A stretch of 64,000 bases of DNA from Mastigias papua. Taxonomy: Eukaryota > Cnidaria > Scyphozoa > Rhizostomeae > Mastigiidae. Below are positions 21,842 to 33,500 of the stretch, piece after piece. The notes under the pieces were generated by a model. That model was not told the origin of the DNA, did not search any database, and saw only the letters and a program-made list of their open reading frames with translations. The first letter of the stretch is position 1, and each line of letters begins with the position of its first letter. The DNA is taken from positions 2,106,501-2,170,500 of the forward strand of contig OZ025271.1 in assembly GCA_964019165.1 (NCBI GenBank), read 5' to 3'. The position numbers were made by a program, and so were the translations under genes.

Positions 21842-22435
21842 AAATGGAGCCGACAGTTATTGTGTAACATATGATGTCAATGTGTTAGCTATCCATTTTG
21901 GGAGCAAGGTGTAGAATTCTGACAGTCTTTCACTATCTGGAGGAAGTAATATATTTCCGCAACATAAGGGTGTACATAGTAATTAAATTATTATTTACCA
22001 TTTCATTGTGCGGAATGTGATGTATGTGACTGATTTGGCATTTCTACTGGTTATGCATGGAAAATATTTGCTACCTGGATCAAATTTCTTTTCAAGGGGT
22101 TACAACTTTTATTTCCTTTTCCATTGTAAGAATGTGGTAGACTAGATATGCCAGATCAATTCAAAGAGTATCCTACAGCCAGAATTATAATTGATTGTAC
22201 AGAATTATTCATTTGCTCAAAAGAACAACTTGCATTACCCATAAGCAACTACTTGCTACATCTCTGGCTCAAATATGTTTGTCAGAAACCGATGTGTATT
22301 ACAAGTTAAAGTGAAATACATACAAATGGAAATAGAAACGGCGACCGTAACTAGGTAAGCCGCGCTTCATGTAGCTACAAGGTTATTCTCAAAACGTCTT
22401 GATTTGCTTTACGTGAATTGCGATATATATTGCAA
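21842..22435. other. non-coding, nothing recognised
   Basis: No open frame or repeat that I can support. Confidence 0.4.
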
Positions 22436-22437
22436 CA

Positions 22438-22691
22438 ATGTCAACTAGAGAGATCGAGAACGTGATCTACGAAAAACTTGATTATTTACCAACGAAAATG
22501 ATTTCAAATCATTAAGCAACAGTCTACGTCGTAAAGTTGAGCTTGTAAAGGAAAGGATTGCTAAAGTTGAGCGGCATTTGAATGACGTTCAGATTTGCAA
22601 AAGGAGATATGAGCATGGAATTTTTAACGTTGCTACTGACTACGTTGGAAGCATCAACATTTTTGATCAGGTCCTAAAGTACTTTACTTAG
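22438..22691 (+). pseudogene. coding-like stretch with one frameshift, unknown
   Basis: An ATG at 22438 opens MSTREIENVIYEKLDYLP. After a one-base slip near 22490 a second frame continues without interruption for about 66 codons (NDFKSLSNSLRRKVELVKER, VERHLNDVQICKRRYEHG, VGSINIFDQVLKYF) to a TAG at 22689. The joined peptide is strongly helical and charged. I do not recognise it. It lies just before the duplicated segment at 22724 and could be part of the same repeated unit, a decayed gene, or two exons. Confidence 0.35.
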
Positions 22692-22723
22692 ATAATGTTT
22701 CTATCTATAAGCCTACCCTATGT

Positions 22724-22838
22724 CACTGAGATACGTTTATACATTTTCATATAACAGCTTTGAAATAGATTTGAAAGTTGCATAAATAATATCCGAGAAT
22801 ATGCAACAAGACGCAGGCGAGAACCAACCATTTTATAG
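22724..22838 (+). repeat. duplicated segment with open frame, copy 2
   Basis: This is the partner of 17527-17691. The upstream 50 bases are almost identical and the short frame from 22773 (ESCINNIREYATRRRREPTIL) resembles that of copy 1, but it ends at a TAG at 22836. Confidence 0.6.
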
Positions 22839-22839
22839 G

Positions 22840-23695
22840 AGGATGATATAGATTATGCATTTATGAAGTTCAAATGGAGGGAGTAAATACAAATGACCCT
22901 AAATTTTGAATGATTGAAAGTGGCTGGGGAAGGAGACCGGAATGTGGACAGGAAATGTCTCTTGCATATCATTTGCAAGTTGTCTCTTTTTAAATCTAAT
23001 GCTACACTTTCTGCGCTCTGCAATGAACTTGTTGCTGGATGAGTAATTCAAATTAGAAATTTATCATGAAATTTAAAATGTAAACTCAGATAACTGCATG
23101 AATTAAGCTAGAAATGATGTAATGGCAAGATGTTCTTCAGCTACAACTATATGCCTTTGCCAACTGAATTTATGGACAAGTGGGGATTAGTGAGAGAGAA
23201 TGTGATACCCCCAAGGAAGTTCTGTACTTTGACATTTTTGGATGGCAGGGAAAGGCCATGCTTTAAGCATTTTGTCGTGAACTTCATAAATATATTTCTT
23301 TTTTGAAAAGTTGATTCTGTTTCCATGAGTGATGAAAAACTTGACATATGTGCCGGCATAGTTTTTAAAATATCGCATGCTTTTTGCTTTGATCAAAGTT
23401 TGATATCTATTCAGAGTTAGAGCCTATACTGTTGATTCTGTTTTCTCAACATAATTATTGGCCATAGTCAGTGGGAAAAAATGGTCATTCGTTGCTGTGT
23501 TTCGTATTTTATTGTTATGACTTCGCGGTAGTCATAGTTATTGTTCCCGAGGTATCGTTCTTGCATGTATGCAATGTAGCTCATAAGTAAATGGTTGTAG
23601 TTAAAGTAGTAAGTTATTTGTTATGTACTCTCTATAGAGTGTAAAAGGTGCATTCGTAAGCAACTATGTCACGTGTTGCCCTTTTTCCAAGGGTT
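22840..23695. other. no assignable gene
   Basis: Minus-strand open stretches near 23147-23396 are about 70 codons and match nothing I know. Confidence 0.4.
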
Positions 23696-23697
23696 GA

Positions 23698-24403
23698 GGA
23701 ATTAGCTGTTAGTAGTATTGGAATTAATTACACAGTATGCAGAAGTTCACTTTATCTTTTGTATAGAAAATTTTATCTGTTTCCCCGATAATTATTTATT
23801 TCAATGTCCCATAAATACTTTTATCTTCTTCTTGTGATTATTTTCATCTGTTTTCTTATATTTATAAATTTAATGTTCAAAAAATTAATTTTATCTTATT
23901 CTTCAATTATTCGTTAGATAATGTCACATAATTATTTTTATCTGCTTGCTACATAATTTCCAAGGCTGAATTTCACTTATCCAAGGTTGAATTTCCCATA
24001 CCCAAGGTTGAATTTCCCTTACCCATGGTTCAATTTCCCGTATCCAACGTAAGACAATAGAAAGACAATATCTACAGCTTCAGCCAATTCAGCCTTGGGT
24101 AAGGAAAATTCAACAAAAGGTATATGAAATTCAGTCTTGGATACGGGAACTTTACAGTAAACAGATAAAAATAATTCGGTAACATGATTTAACTAATCAT
24201 TGAAGAAATAAGATAAACTTAATTCTGAGAATTTTATATTAATAAATAGAAGACACAGAAGAAAATAATTACAAAAAATGATAAAAATAATTATTGGACT
24301 TTGAGATAAATAATTATCGGAGAAGCAGATAAAAATAATTATTTCAAAGGTAAAATTAATTTCCAATGTAATTAATTCCAATATTACTGAAAGTTAATTC
24401 AAA
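23698..24403. mobile_element. foldback element with approximately 340-bp inverted arms
   Basis: The left end, with TTGGAATTAATTAC, is repeated in reverse complement at the right end (GTAATTAATTCCAA). Matching blocks continue inward: GATAATTATTTAT, TTTATCTTATT, and CATAATTATTTTTATCTG pairing with CAGATAAAAATAATT. The centre holds about four imperfect copies of a 24-bp unit containing CCAAGGTTGAATTTCCC (23960-24045), with inverted partners at 24090-24150. There is no coding capacity. This is a MITE or foldback transposon; the superfamily is unclear. Confidence 0.7.
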
Positions 24404-24594
24404 GGGTGAGTTGTATTTTAGACAGAGTGGGCCCCATATTTCACTATTGTTAACATGCAGTTAGCAGATGCTCCTTGATTCGTTGACTCCTTATTCCTTG
24501 ATTTACATAAAATTCCAGTGGAAAGTTAACTCTCTATTGTCTCATTGCGCTTCAATCAGAGACGTATATCTAGTTTAATTATTTTTCGTTCTAG

Positions 24595-24624
24595 AAGCTG
24601 TTCAAGAAAATAGAGGTGGGACAG
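24595..24624 (+). CDS. candidate 30-nt mini-exon, unknown gene
   Basis: Thirty nucleotides lie between ATTTTTCGTTCTAG and GTGAAT. In phase 1-1 it reads AVQENRGGT. Phase agrees with the neighbours at 18197 and 24845. It lies in the first of the tandem cassettes. Confidence 0.35.
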
Positions 24625-24844
24625 GTGAATTTAGATATGATACCGTTACTAATCTTAGTTTAAAACTAATTTTGCTTCTTTTTATATAGAAATTTGCTAG
24701 TAAACATTTTGAGTTCCAATGGTAATCAGAGGGAAGACATCATTTCGGTTCACTTTTTTTAGCGATAATACGTTCTCTGTACTTCCATGGTCTACCTGGA
24801 ATGCGACTAGTAAGTATATTTAGGTTATTGCCTTTTCATTTTAG

Positions 24845-24918
24845 ATGATGTGCAAGGGAACATTCGCGATAACGATTATGCTGTATTTGATGAACATGGC
24901 AATATACATAATTGTTGA
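24845..24918 (+). CDS. candidate terminal exon, unknown gene
   Basis: After TTGCCTTTTCATTTTAG a phase-1 frame reads DVQGNIRDNDYAVFDEHGN, then IHNC and a TGA at 24916-24918. Sequence style (acidic, Asn and Gly rich, with VQGN echoing VQEN of the previous exon) supports the same gene. Alternatively, a different frame stays open to a GTAAAT donor at 24956, which would make it an internal exon of another protein. Confidence 0.35.
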
Positions 24919-25363
24919 AGAACTGTCTTGCCTCCTTTCATGCGGGAGCTTGCTGGTAAATATTTCGAGTGCAGCTATAATAAGAGAATGATGTCATTAC
25001 TCGTATTCAGTTATTGCTACAATCATTAACAGTAATCAATTTGGCTGGTTTTACTATTTTAGCACTATCATAGTAGGTGCTGTGTATTTCCTTAGTTTAC
25101 ATGGCATATCAGTAGAAAGTTGAATTTTAAGTATCTACGTACACTGCCATGAAGGAAAACATTTGGCTTATTGCTTTTCTATTTTATAATTTGCATAAGA
25201 ATGCATAAGAGAACAGCAGTAGAAAAGGCAAAGCTTGATTTAGGGATGATGGTGCTAATATCCCTTGTTGACAACTATCCTTACTATCCATCTTACAGAA
25301 ATTTGTAAGAAACCTTTTGGCTTTCTGATTATCATCAAAGAAGGAAAATTATGCTCGTATACA

Positions 25364-25596
25364 TACTACAATCATTGCCATTACTGACTGGGCTTCTTTT
25401 GTTTTTTGTTAGTATTTTGCTAGTACTGTAATCATTACCATTACTGATTGTGATTGTGCTGCTTTTGTTAGTATTTTACTATTGCTGCAATAAATGCTAT
25501 TACTGACTTTGCTTGTGTTTTTTTTGTTAGTATTTTTCTATTACTGCAATCATTGCCATTACTGACTGGGCTTGTGTTGTTTTTGTTAGTATTCAA
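25364..25596. repeat. approximately 60-bp minisatellite, four copies
   Basis: Four imperfect units each contain CTGCAATCATTGCCATTACTG, then GGGCTTGTG and TTTTGTTAGTATTTT. The unit length is 58-62 bases. No coding potential. Confidence 0.8.
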
Positions 25597-25599
25597 ATA

Positions 25600-28128
25600 A
25601 CAGATGTCTTGTAGGAGTTCAATTATACCCCCTTAGTTTTCTGGAGTGTCCTTGAATATTGCAATGAAAACTTAAACTTAGGTCTTCTTTTACCCTTTTC
25701 ATTCATTCCCAGCAGGCTTTCCGCAATTACAACCTCATGCACTCTAGTGCAATATATTTGACATGATATTGTTTCCTCTTCATCACCACTACACAGACAT
25801 GTTTGGTATTACTTCTATCCTCTAGCTTGTGTTTGTTACTACTTTATCAACGTTGAGTGATTTAATGGCAGAGGATGCTCAGTTGACGGCTTTGTAACAT
25901 ACATCTGAGGTGCTTATGAATACACGTGCATAACAGGAGAGTGTGATCCTCACTTGTGTATTCAGTGATAGAGTGTGTGAATTCACTAGGAATTTTATAT
26001 TTCAAGTGAATTTCATCAAACAATGACAAATGAAACTTACATATGGGTCATTCCATGTAAAAGAAGGACAGTGTCTACACCCACCCTCTCCGATTTTGTT
26101 GAAATTCACACCATTGATACATATCATCAAGACTAGAACAGATACGCAATTTCAGCTATAAAACCTTTCTCCTTCCAAAGTTATGGCATTTTGTAGTTTA
26201 GGCCTAAATGCTCATTTTTCACTCGCAGCAGCCATTATGGATTTCTATACAGAAGCAAAATCTTGTTTTATCTATGACTGACAAAAGATACAAACTTGAA
26301 ATTTGAGGTGTAGATACTTAAAGGATTCATATATTCAAAATTGTAATAAATATTAACATATTTTGCTTCTAACTATCCCGATTACCCAATTAACTTTTAC
26401 CTACCAATTTGATTTGTAAAATTAGTATCGTTAAGAAATTGAGCTGTAACTTTTCTCGCCCAACTTGTACCACGACCAAACATTCAGAAAGTACTCTCAA
26501 TATAACCATAAACAAACAGTTAGAATTTGGGTTTGGTCCTCTTAAGGCTTCGGAAATTATGGGCAATTGAATGTGAACTTTTTTCAAAACGTCATTTCGC
26601 GCGGTTTATTTCAGCGCTTAAGACTTTCTCAACGTTAGTTTACCAATAAGTACAATTATAAAAGTAAATAGCATGCAGCATCAAAGGTTATTCAATTTCA
26701 ATCGTATCACGGAAGGAACTCCGTCAGTTTTGGAGATGTTTCAGTTGACAGTCCATACTGGCGGGTGCCAAAAGAATTTGGTTTTGATGGCCCCTAACTC
26801 TAGAACTGCCAGTTTGCACTCAAGGCACCAAGCATAGGTCATTATTAGCTACCCATTGGATGATGATACTATATATGCATAATCTTAGAAATGACTCCTC
26901 GCCATTTTTAGCTAATGTCAGAAGCGACTCCTTCCCATCAGGGTGGATTGGCAGCTCTTTCCCAGGGGAGCTACTTTACGAAAGAGGTCTGCATTGCGCG
27001 TGGTAACAATGTATTTTCCTTAACTTTCAAGTAGTGGAGCAAGGATGAACAAATTGGCTACAGATAATAGGGGGCTAGCAAAGATAATAGGCAGGGTGGG
27101 CCCGGGCGTGCGATCGCAACCCAGCATCCCTTGCCAGTCTACCTCTGCTTCCAATTCAAGACTATCACAGCAACACATCACCTACGCATTTTTTATAAGA
27201 AACTACTAAAGGACGATCCTTCATGTAAAAGTGCCAGAGGAATTAGGACTTTGCTACCAAAGACAGAATCCCTAAGGAATTTTTAAAGCTTATGAACATT
27301 GTATTACTGTAAAACAATTGAGAATATGAGGCCGGTTCCAGTCATTGCAGTCAAATCTGCTTGCATTGTGTGACATCCCTGTAGTAATTGCTTTTGCAAC
27401 AATTTATGGCAAACTTCGGAATATCAATTCTTCCTGCTTCATTACTGTTGTCAAGGTACTGAGTGTGGAGATAAAGTTAATAATTAGTAGGGATCTAGTA
27501 TTTCTACTATGTTGCCAAAAGAGTCCTAAACAAAGGAACTTTAAGAACTGCAAGTCTGTGAACTGCAAAAGTCTTTATAACTATAGATACAAAGTGAAGG
27601 TATGCTTTTAGGGCCTGCTGAAACAAACAATTTTCTGTTTCAAACTGGCAATATTGGAGAACCTAAGTTTCTTCTGGGTAACCTTGTATAAGTGATGCTT
27701 ATAGCTGTTTTAGATTGTGCAATATGGGCTGCCCCAAACACATTCATTCTTATGAACAGTTATACTGTCTTTTTGTCGGGAAGGTGCCTTGAGTTTTTGT
27801 CACCACTATATATATAGCAAACAAGCGATGGGCTGCTGATTTCACCTATTTTGGTGTTGGCCGTAGAAGATGAAACTCTTGCCAAGCTCTTCTTAACTTT
27901 CACAATCTTGGGATCAATGCTAGTACTTGGTGCTTTCAATTTCTTGTTCATACAAATTATGAAATACGCCATATTATTTCCTAAGGTTTCCTAGGGCTCT
28001 TATGAGGTTTAAATCACTAGATGATCAACTGATTTTGATCAGCTTCGAGAGCACACAACTTCTACTGAACTTCAAACTTATTTGATCCAGCTTTCTCTTG
28101 CTATATGTCCTGTTAGTTGATGTTTGCA
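25600..28128. other. long non-coding stretch
   Basis: No gene supported. A GGGTCATTCCATGTAAAAG block at 26044 resembles the end of transposon-like repeats seen in invertebrates, but I found no second end. Open frames of up to 88 codons look random. Confidence 0.4.
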
Positions 28129-28134
28129 GTGAAT

Positions 28135-28381
28135 CAGGGTTCTCAGGACATATTTCAAAAAATACCTAGACTTTTCCAGGTTTTCCTGAACAAATAGTTT
28201 AGAAGTTCTATGACCTTCTCCTATCTTTGCCAGCGATTTTTTAGCATACCAAGGCAATAATTTGCTATAGTTATTAACAATGAAGGAGGAAAGGCAACAA
28301 GCGCATGAAAAATGTCTTGCCCAGGAAAAATTCACTGGCCTTTCCAGGTTTTCCAAGTTCTCCAGACTCCTGAGAACTCTG
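28135..28381. mobile_element. hAT-like MITE, 247 bp
   Basis: The left end CAGGGTTCTCAGGA is mirrored by TCCTGAGAACTCTG at the right end. GTGAAT directly flanks both sides (28129-28134 and 28382-28387) as a probable target duplication. The internal CCAGGTTTTCC blocks are also repeated. The CAGGG terminus is hAT-like, although hAT duplications are normally 8 bp. The minus-strand open frame inside (28356-28078) is not a gene. Confidence 0.6.
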
Positions 28382-28856
28382 GTGAATTAACGTTAAAGGA
28401 TAGATATAGACTGTGAATTAGGGTAAACCATGAATTGCACCCCACTCGTAAAAGCGTCCTCTGGCCAGCCCCATCCAAAATGAAGAAAAGTGTCGAGCCC
28501 ACTGGGTGCGTATTCGAGGATTTGCGCCATGTAAAGATCTTGAACCCATTTACCTTGTTTGAAATACTCCATCGAACATTCTTGGAAATAATTTTTTCAT
28601 TCTGTATTTAATCTTCAAGCAAGCAACTGACAACCTTTCAAATTATATGAGGCTTAGGTGGCCCCAAATTTTTATAGATATCTTTCATATGTGTAATTTG
28701 AATAGAGTCAAATTAATTTATTATTTCTTACTTTTGGCTTTCATGATGACTGATACTAGAAACACTAGAAGAATGCTGGCTGTCGACAGGACTTTTTGCT
28801 CGAAAAAAAATTAGATTGTAGACCATCGAGAAAGAATACAGATATACAAATGGATA

Positions 28857-28950
28857 TATATGTATGTAATTGTATGTATGTATTCGTATGTATGTATTTA
28901 TATGTATGTAGTTTTATGTATGTATTTGTATGTATCTATTTCTATCTATG
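28857..28950. repeat. (TGTA)n microsatellite, imperfect
   Basis: TGTATGTA units are interrupted every 16 to 20 bases. Confidence 0.85.
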
Positions 28951-29189
28951 TACCCATTCAGTCAGTGAGAAAGAATCAGCAATAGCATAAATAGCTGCAA
29001 AGCATTCTACAATGTAGTGACAAAATATTTTACTGTTTTGAGTCCATAGGGGTTTGTCCTCTTTAAAGAATTAAACACGTCCCTCTGGCCACTTGGTGTG
29101 GCCCAGTACCTATGAAGAGGTGTCTTAGGAGTGACCTAGTTATAAATGAATGAAATGAATGTTTTGATGAAGCAGTAGGCGGTTAGAAG

Positions 29190-29595
29190 TTTATACATAG
29201 GAGAACTCTCTTCTGTAGAAGAAATGGTGAATTAAGAAAAGTCAATTTTTAAGCAGCTTACAATAATACCACAATTAAGAGCAGATGAGAAAGTGAGTAG
29301 TATAGGTAGACAAGAGTTCTTATGGAATGCCATGTCTTAGTCTGAAGAAAGTCCAGCTCTCTAGACAGCTTTTGAAGAAGTTCATTGATATGGTAGTTCT
29401 ATCAGAAATGCTCGACAATAAGAATATACAAAAATGTTGCATGCTTTGTTATTTTAAAAGATTTATTAGATATTTTCAGGTTTATTACGTCAGGTGACTT
29501 CGCTCTAGATGGATGAAAGAGTTGAACATTGAGTTTATCAATATTTAACGGAAGTTTATTTGCAATCAAACAAAGATGTGAGTTTGCTTAGCCCT
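29190..29595 (-). pseudogene. LINE RT thumb fragment, decayed
   Basis: The minus strand, starting near 29575, reads IANKLPLNIDKLNVQLFHPS, then KISNKSFK, FLYILIVEH and, after two stops, NYHINELLQKLSRELDFLQT and LVYLYYSL. These blocks correspond to the segment after YADD in CR1/L2-type LINEs (WLIANKLSLN..KT..., FLGI.IDE.L.W..HI). The fragment begins just after the catalytic motif and ends before the C-terminal domain. An old, short remnant. Confidence 0.7.
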
Positions 29596-29599
29596 TTAA

Positions 29600-30285
29600 T
29601 TAACTCATTTCATCCAGGGACATTATATGCTTACATATATACATACTACTGCATCCTCTTATCACTCTTTTGGTTTTATATGATGTGGATTACATATATT
29701 ATAAGCCGCTATCATCATTATCATTCACTGTAAGATAGTTAAGTTTGGAATTGTCCTGAACAAACAGAACATAATATTCATTACCTTGTTTCTTTACTCG
29801 AGCGGTGAATTTTTCTTTGTGATTTTCGGGGTCTGTGTCTACTGAACCTGCTAACCAGGGGTAGAAAAGCTCTATGACACTTTATCGCCCAACCAAAAGC
29901 AATAATCTCTCATTACTGACTTTTAAATATTGTATGACTGAGTATTCAATTCTCACCGAGGCAGTTTATGAAGGGAAACCAAAATTTTGAGGATTAACTA
30001 ATGTAAGTGTTTATGTCTGCTAATAAATATTGTTTTATTGAACTCACTTAATGTATGAAACTACCAAAATACAAGACTGCCAAGTATTCTTTTAGAAATT
30101 TCTGTATAATTATGTAATTTTTTTGCATGGCATTAGTTGCTTTAGGAGAAGTATTTAGAATTTCAGGAGAGATATGAGAAATTATGCAACTAAATGTAGG
30201 AATTATTAGCAGGGGCAGTACCAATTTGCTATTTGTTAGTTTCTGCTCTGTTATGAAAAAATGAGACGTTATTAGAATAAAAATT
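29600..30285. other. non-coding, nothing recognised
   Basis: AT-rich, no open frame or repeat supported. Confidence 0.4.
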
Positions 30286-30506
30286 GCTTAATATATTAAA
30301 TCCTGCAAAATATTTAAAGCATATGAGATGCTATTAAGTGAATAATTATTACCTTAAAAGCATTTACTTCTTTTCATGGTAAAAATTTACTATAGCCTAA
30401 AAACCAGCCTGTTTTCGTTAACAATTATAATTGTTAAAGAAAACAGGCTGGTTTTTAGGCTATAGCAATCTTTTACCATGAAGAGAAGTAAATGCTTTGA
30501 AGGATA
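30286..30506. mobile_element. palindromic foldback element
   Basis: An approximately 78-bp arm (30350-30427) is followed with no spacer by its reverse complement (30428-30505). The centre is TTAACAATTATAATTGTTAA and the arms include ACTATAGCCTAAAAACCAGC. A further 64 bases at the left (30286-30349) lack a partner on the right but are present, with the left arm, in the half copy at 39091-39238. Confidence 0.85.
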
Positions 30507-30509
30507 CCT

Positions 30510-33500
30510 GAACTGTATTTACTGTGGCAATTAACTATCAGTTAGCAGATTACATTTTCAGCAGTTTTTTTGCAACATAAACGCTAAATATTGGTTCTAA
30601 ATGCTTCATATGTTTCTTTTATTTCTCTTGTACCAAACCTATTGTAATCTCGTTTTAATAGCAAATTTTGATTTTTGAGCATTGCGCTGCATTGATGGCA
30701 CAATACTTTTTTACGAACCTTCGAGGAGAACAGTTATTCGTAATGTTAATTTGTATGTTGTTGGAAAGTCTGTTGGTATTAGAATGTTGTTGAATACAAT
30801 TGTTTCCTGTGTAACCTCCTTTACTATTTCACTTTTATTCATTGTCACTGAAACCCAATCAAAATTGACCTGACAAGAGGAAGATATGAAGCGGCTAAAG
30901 TCTTTTCAATGATCAGATGCTAATATCCTTACTGTTGCTGACGCAAAATCCATAAGAAATTGACGCAAAATCCATAAAACTTTAAAGCTCAATTTTGATG
31001 ACTTTATGCGAGCCTTATCTGAGAACTACATCGTTTCAACTATATTTTAATCCCTCTGCTGATTACTGCTGAGTCCGGAGGCCCGTAGCTTTTGTCCTAT
31101 ATCACTACAACTCGAATGTGTCTCCTGGTATTCAGTATAGATATTAACTATAACTTGCTGGAAGTTTCCTGTCCATTACACTTATCATTTCAGACGCCCT
31201 GCTTGTAAAGTTCGATTATCCACTGTCAAGGTTAGTGAACACCGATGACTCTACATTATCATTTGAAATAAGCACTCAAACAGAGTGAAATTCTTGGAAT
31301 GCATGCAACTAATGCCGCACTAAAGTTTCAATTGAATCTTTCGGGTAACCTTTCGACCCATTACTGACAAGACATCTTGTTATTGTTCGTTTTAAAAGTA
31401 ATTTGCAAACAAGTAATGTGCAAGATTTATTTCTTACTTAAACACCACATCCTTCCAAACATTGCCACTTGCCATTCATGTCAAGACCTGCAATTTGAAA
31501 AAATATATCTATTTCTTAAAGAATAAACTAATTTTATTTAGGTGAACATGATATTTTTTGCAATCATACGAGCTACCAATAATCATAAAATGTTTGTAAC
31601 TGGCACCTGGTAAAGATATCAAGAATGCTTAAACTACTAGTAATGCTAAAGATATTAGAAATTAGCAAAGATGGGATGAACTATAAGTACATTAACAAGC
31701 TGGTCTCCAATGTCAAATTGTCTATTTTGCCTACAATTTCAGTCCCTTTTACCTTTCGCCCTTCGCTTTTTGTCTGGTTAAAGGATTGCTGCCTTGAAGT
31801 GTATTAGCTCAATTAAATAAATGTCTCCACCAGTACAGCTATAGATGGATATTTTCACCAACGTGTATTGGTTTAAGCTGGAATAGTAGAGTTGAAGCAC
31901 TGATAGAGAATCTTATCACGCATGAGAGAATTTTTCAATACATTTTGAGCTAGTTTTTTGTGTCAAATATTCACCCAAAATATCTTTACTTTTGAGCAAC
32001 AATCGATCCACTCAAAACGGGCAAATTTTCCTGAAAGTTACAAGAACCTCATCTATTGTAACAACGTGATCAATTAGAAAGCTGGTAGTGTTTCGTGAAA
32101 ATGGAAACACATAGACAAATGTTATGATTCTTAGATGATTCAAGCATTAATATTGCAAGAACACACTTGAATACATGGAACTCATCAGTTGCAACAATGC
32201 AATTAAAGTATCTCATTCGCCAAGTAGATAACAAAGTATGGCTAAAATTAGCATACGTCAAATGTAATAAAACCCGTTGCCCTATTTGAGAAAGAGGACT
32301 GACCTATCTCTCCAGTTGACAGCCCAATATACAGCCGATGAATTCTACTCTCCTTCAAGAAGACTAATAAGAACAAAGAAGAACAATAAGTGCACTGAGC
32401 TGCAATTCTACAGCCATTACACTTTCTTTTGCTTTTGTTAGCCCAAGCAATATCATGCAAGAGCAAATATGTGTTAGCCCAAGCAATAACCTGTCATTGC
32501 TCCTGGTAACCTCTCATTGCTCCTTAGTCCCTTGTAATGCAGCTTTCAGCAGTAGAATGGTACAATAGCTGGCATTCATCCAAGCAGACAGGTGAGAGGC
32601 TTTCCTGTTATTTTATCACTTGCAATAGCCATGTTCTTGGATTTGTTAGAAAAATGATGTAGTACTTGGTGCCTAAAGTTATGACATACATAAGGGATTT
32701 TTAAACATAAGTTAACTTCTTGTTACCCTAAAAACAGATTGATCCAAGTAAAAAAGCCGTTTTATTCAGGCTTTCAACAAGCGCATTGCTATTATGAAAC
32801 TTTATCTACTTTCTCCAATACAAAAACACGTTGTTACTTTAAAAACAATCTTAAAATTTCAACCTTATACTTTTGATCAAATATGAACATAACTTCTAAG
32901 CTTCAAAGGAGGAAATGCTAACATACTGCAAACTTTGAGCTAAAATCAGTTTCTTCACTACTACATGGTAACAATTTCCTGACTAGTGCATTTGAATAGC
33001 ATAAAGCAATTCAAAATAAGTCAGAGGAAAAAGTCTGAAGTCATGATATACGTAGAGAATCGGAAATTCCCTTCTTGCTAGTTCGTAGAGAAACACAAAA
33101 AAGACGCAGTTTTCTGATGGCTATATGCTCTTTCGAATTATTATAAGTCTAACATCGCTATAGGCTTGTTCCATTTACCCTCGTCTCACTCAAGTAACCG
33201 ACGAAGGGTATTATATACTTTAATAATAGGAATTAAAAATTTAGATAATCAATCAATAATAAGAAAAAAAATTAGTCAAACCAATGAAATTCAACATTAC
33301 ATGGCCCTCAATATAATAATTAGATGTCAAAGCATATTCTAAAAAAGTCATGGATCTGACTCATGCCCAAATCTCTACATTAGTAAGAGGTTATTACGCA
33401 CGACGCGCTAAGCATGTAGAGCAACTAGGAATCACTAAGACTAAATTACAATAACAAGCGATGAGTCAGCTTGCAATACCAACGTTTTTGATATGCAACG

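Larger units (their letters stand above)
24420..25370 (+). repeat. three diverged tandem copies of an exon-containing cassette
   Basis: The block GAAATTTGCTAGTAAACATTT near 24690 recurs as GGAGCTTGCTGGTAAATATTT near 24945 and GAAATTTGTAAGAAACCTTTT near 25301. Upstream blocks such as TTACATAAAATTCCAGTGGA and TTACATGGCATATCAGTAGA also recur. The spacing is about 260 to 360 bases. The candidate exons at 24595 and 24845 fall at equivalent places in the first two copies. Confidence 0.55.

Noticed and set aside
26041..26800. Transposon with GGGTCATTCCATG end
   Set aside because: No matching opposite terminus and no target duplication found.
28078..28356. 92-codon minus-strand protein
   Set aside because: Lies almost exactly within the hAT-like MITE and consists of its inverted-repeat sequence.
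28857..28950. CRISPR-like regular array
   Set aside because: A simple TGTA microsatellite in eukaryotic DNA; there are no spacers. The same applies to the 60-bp minisatellite at 25364.
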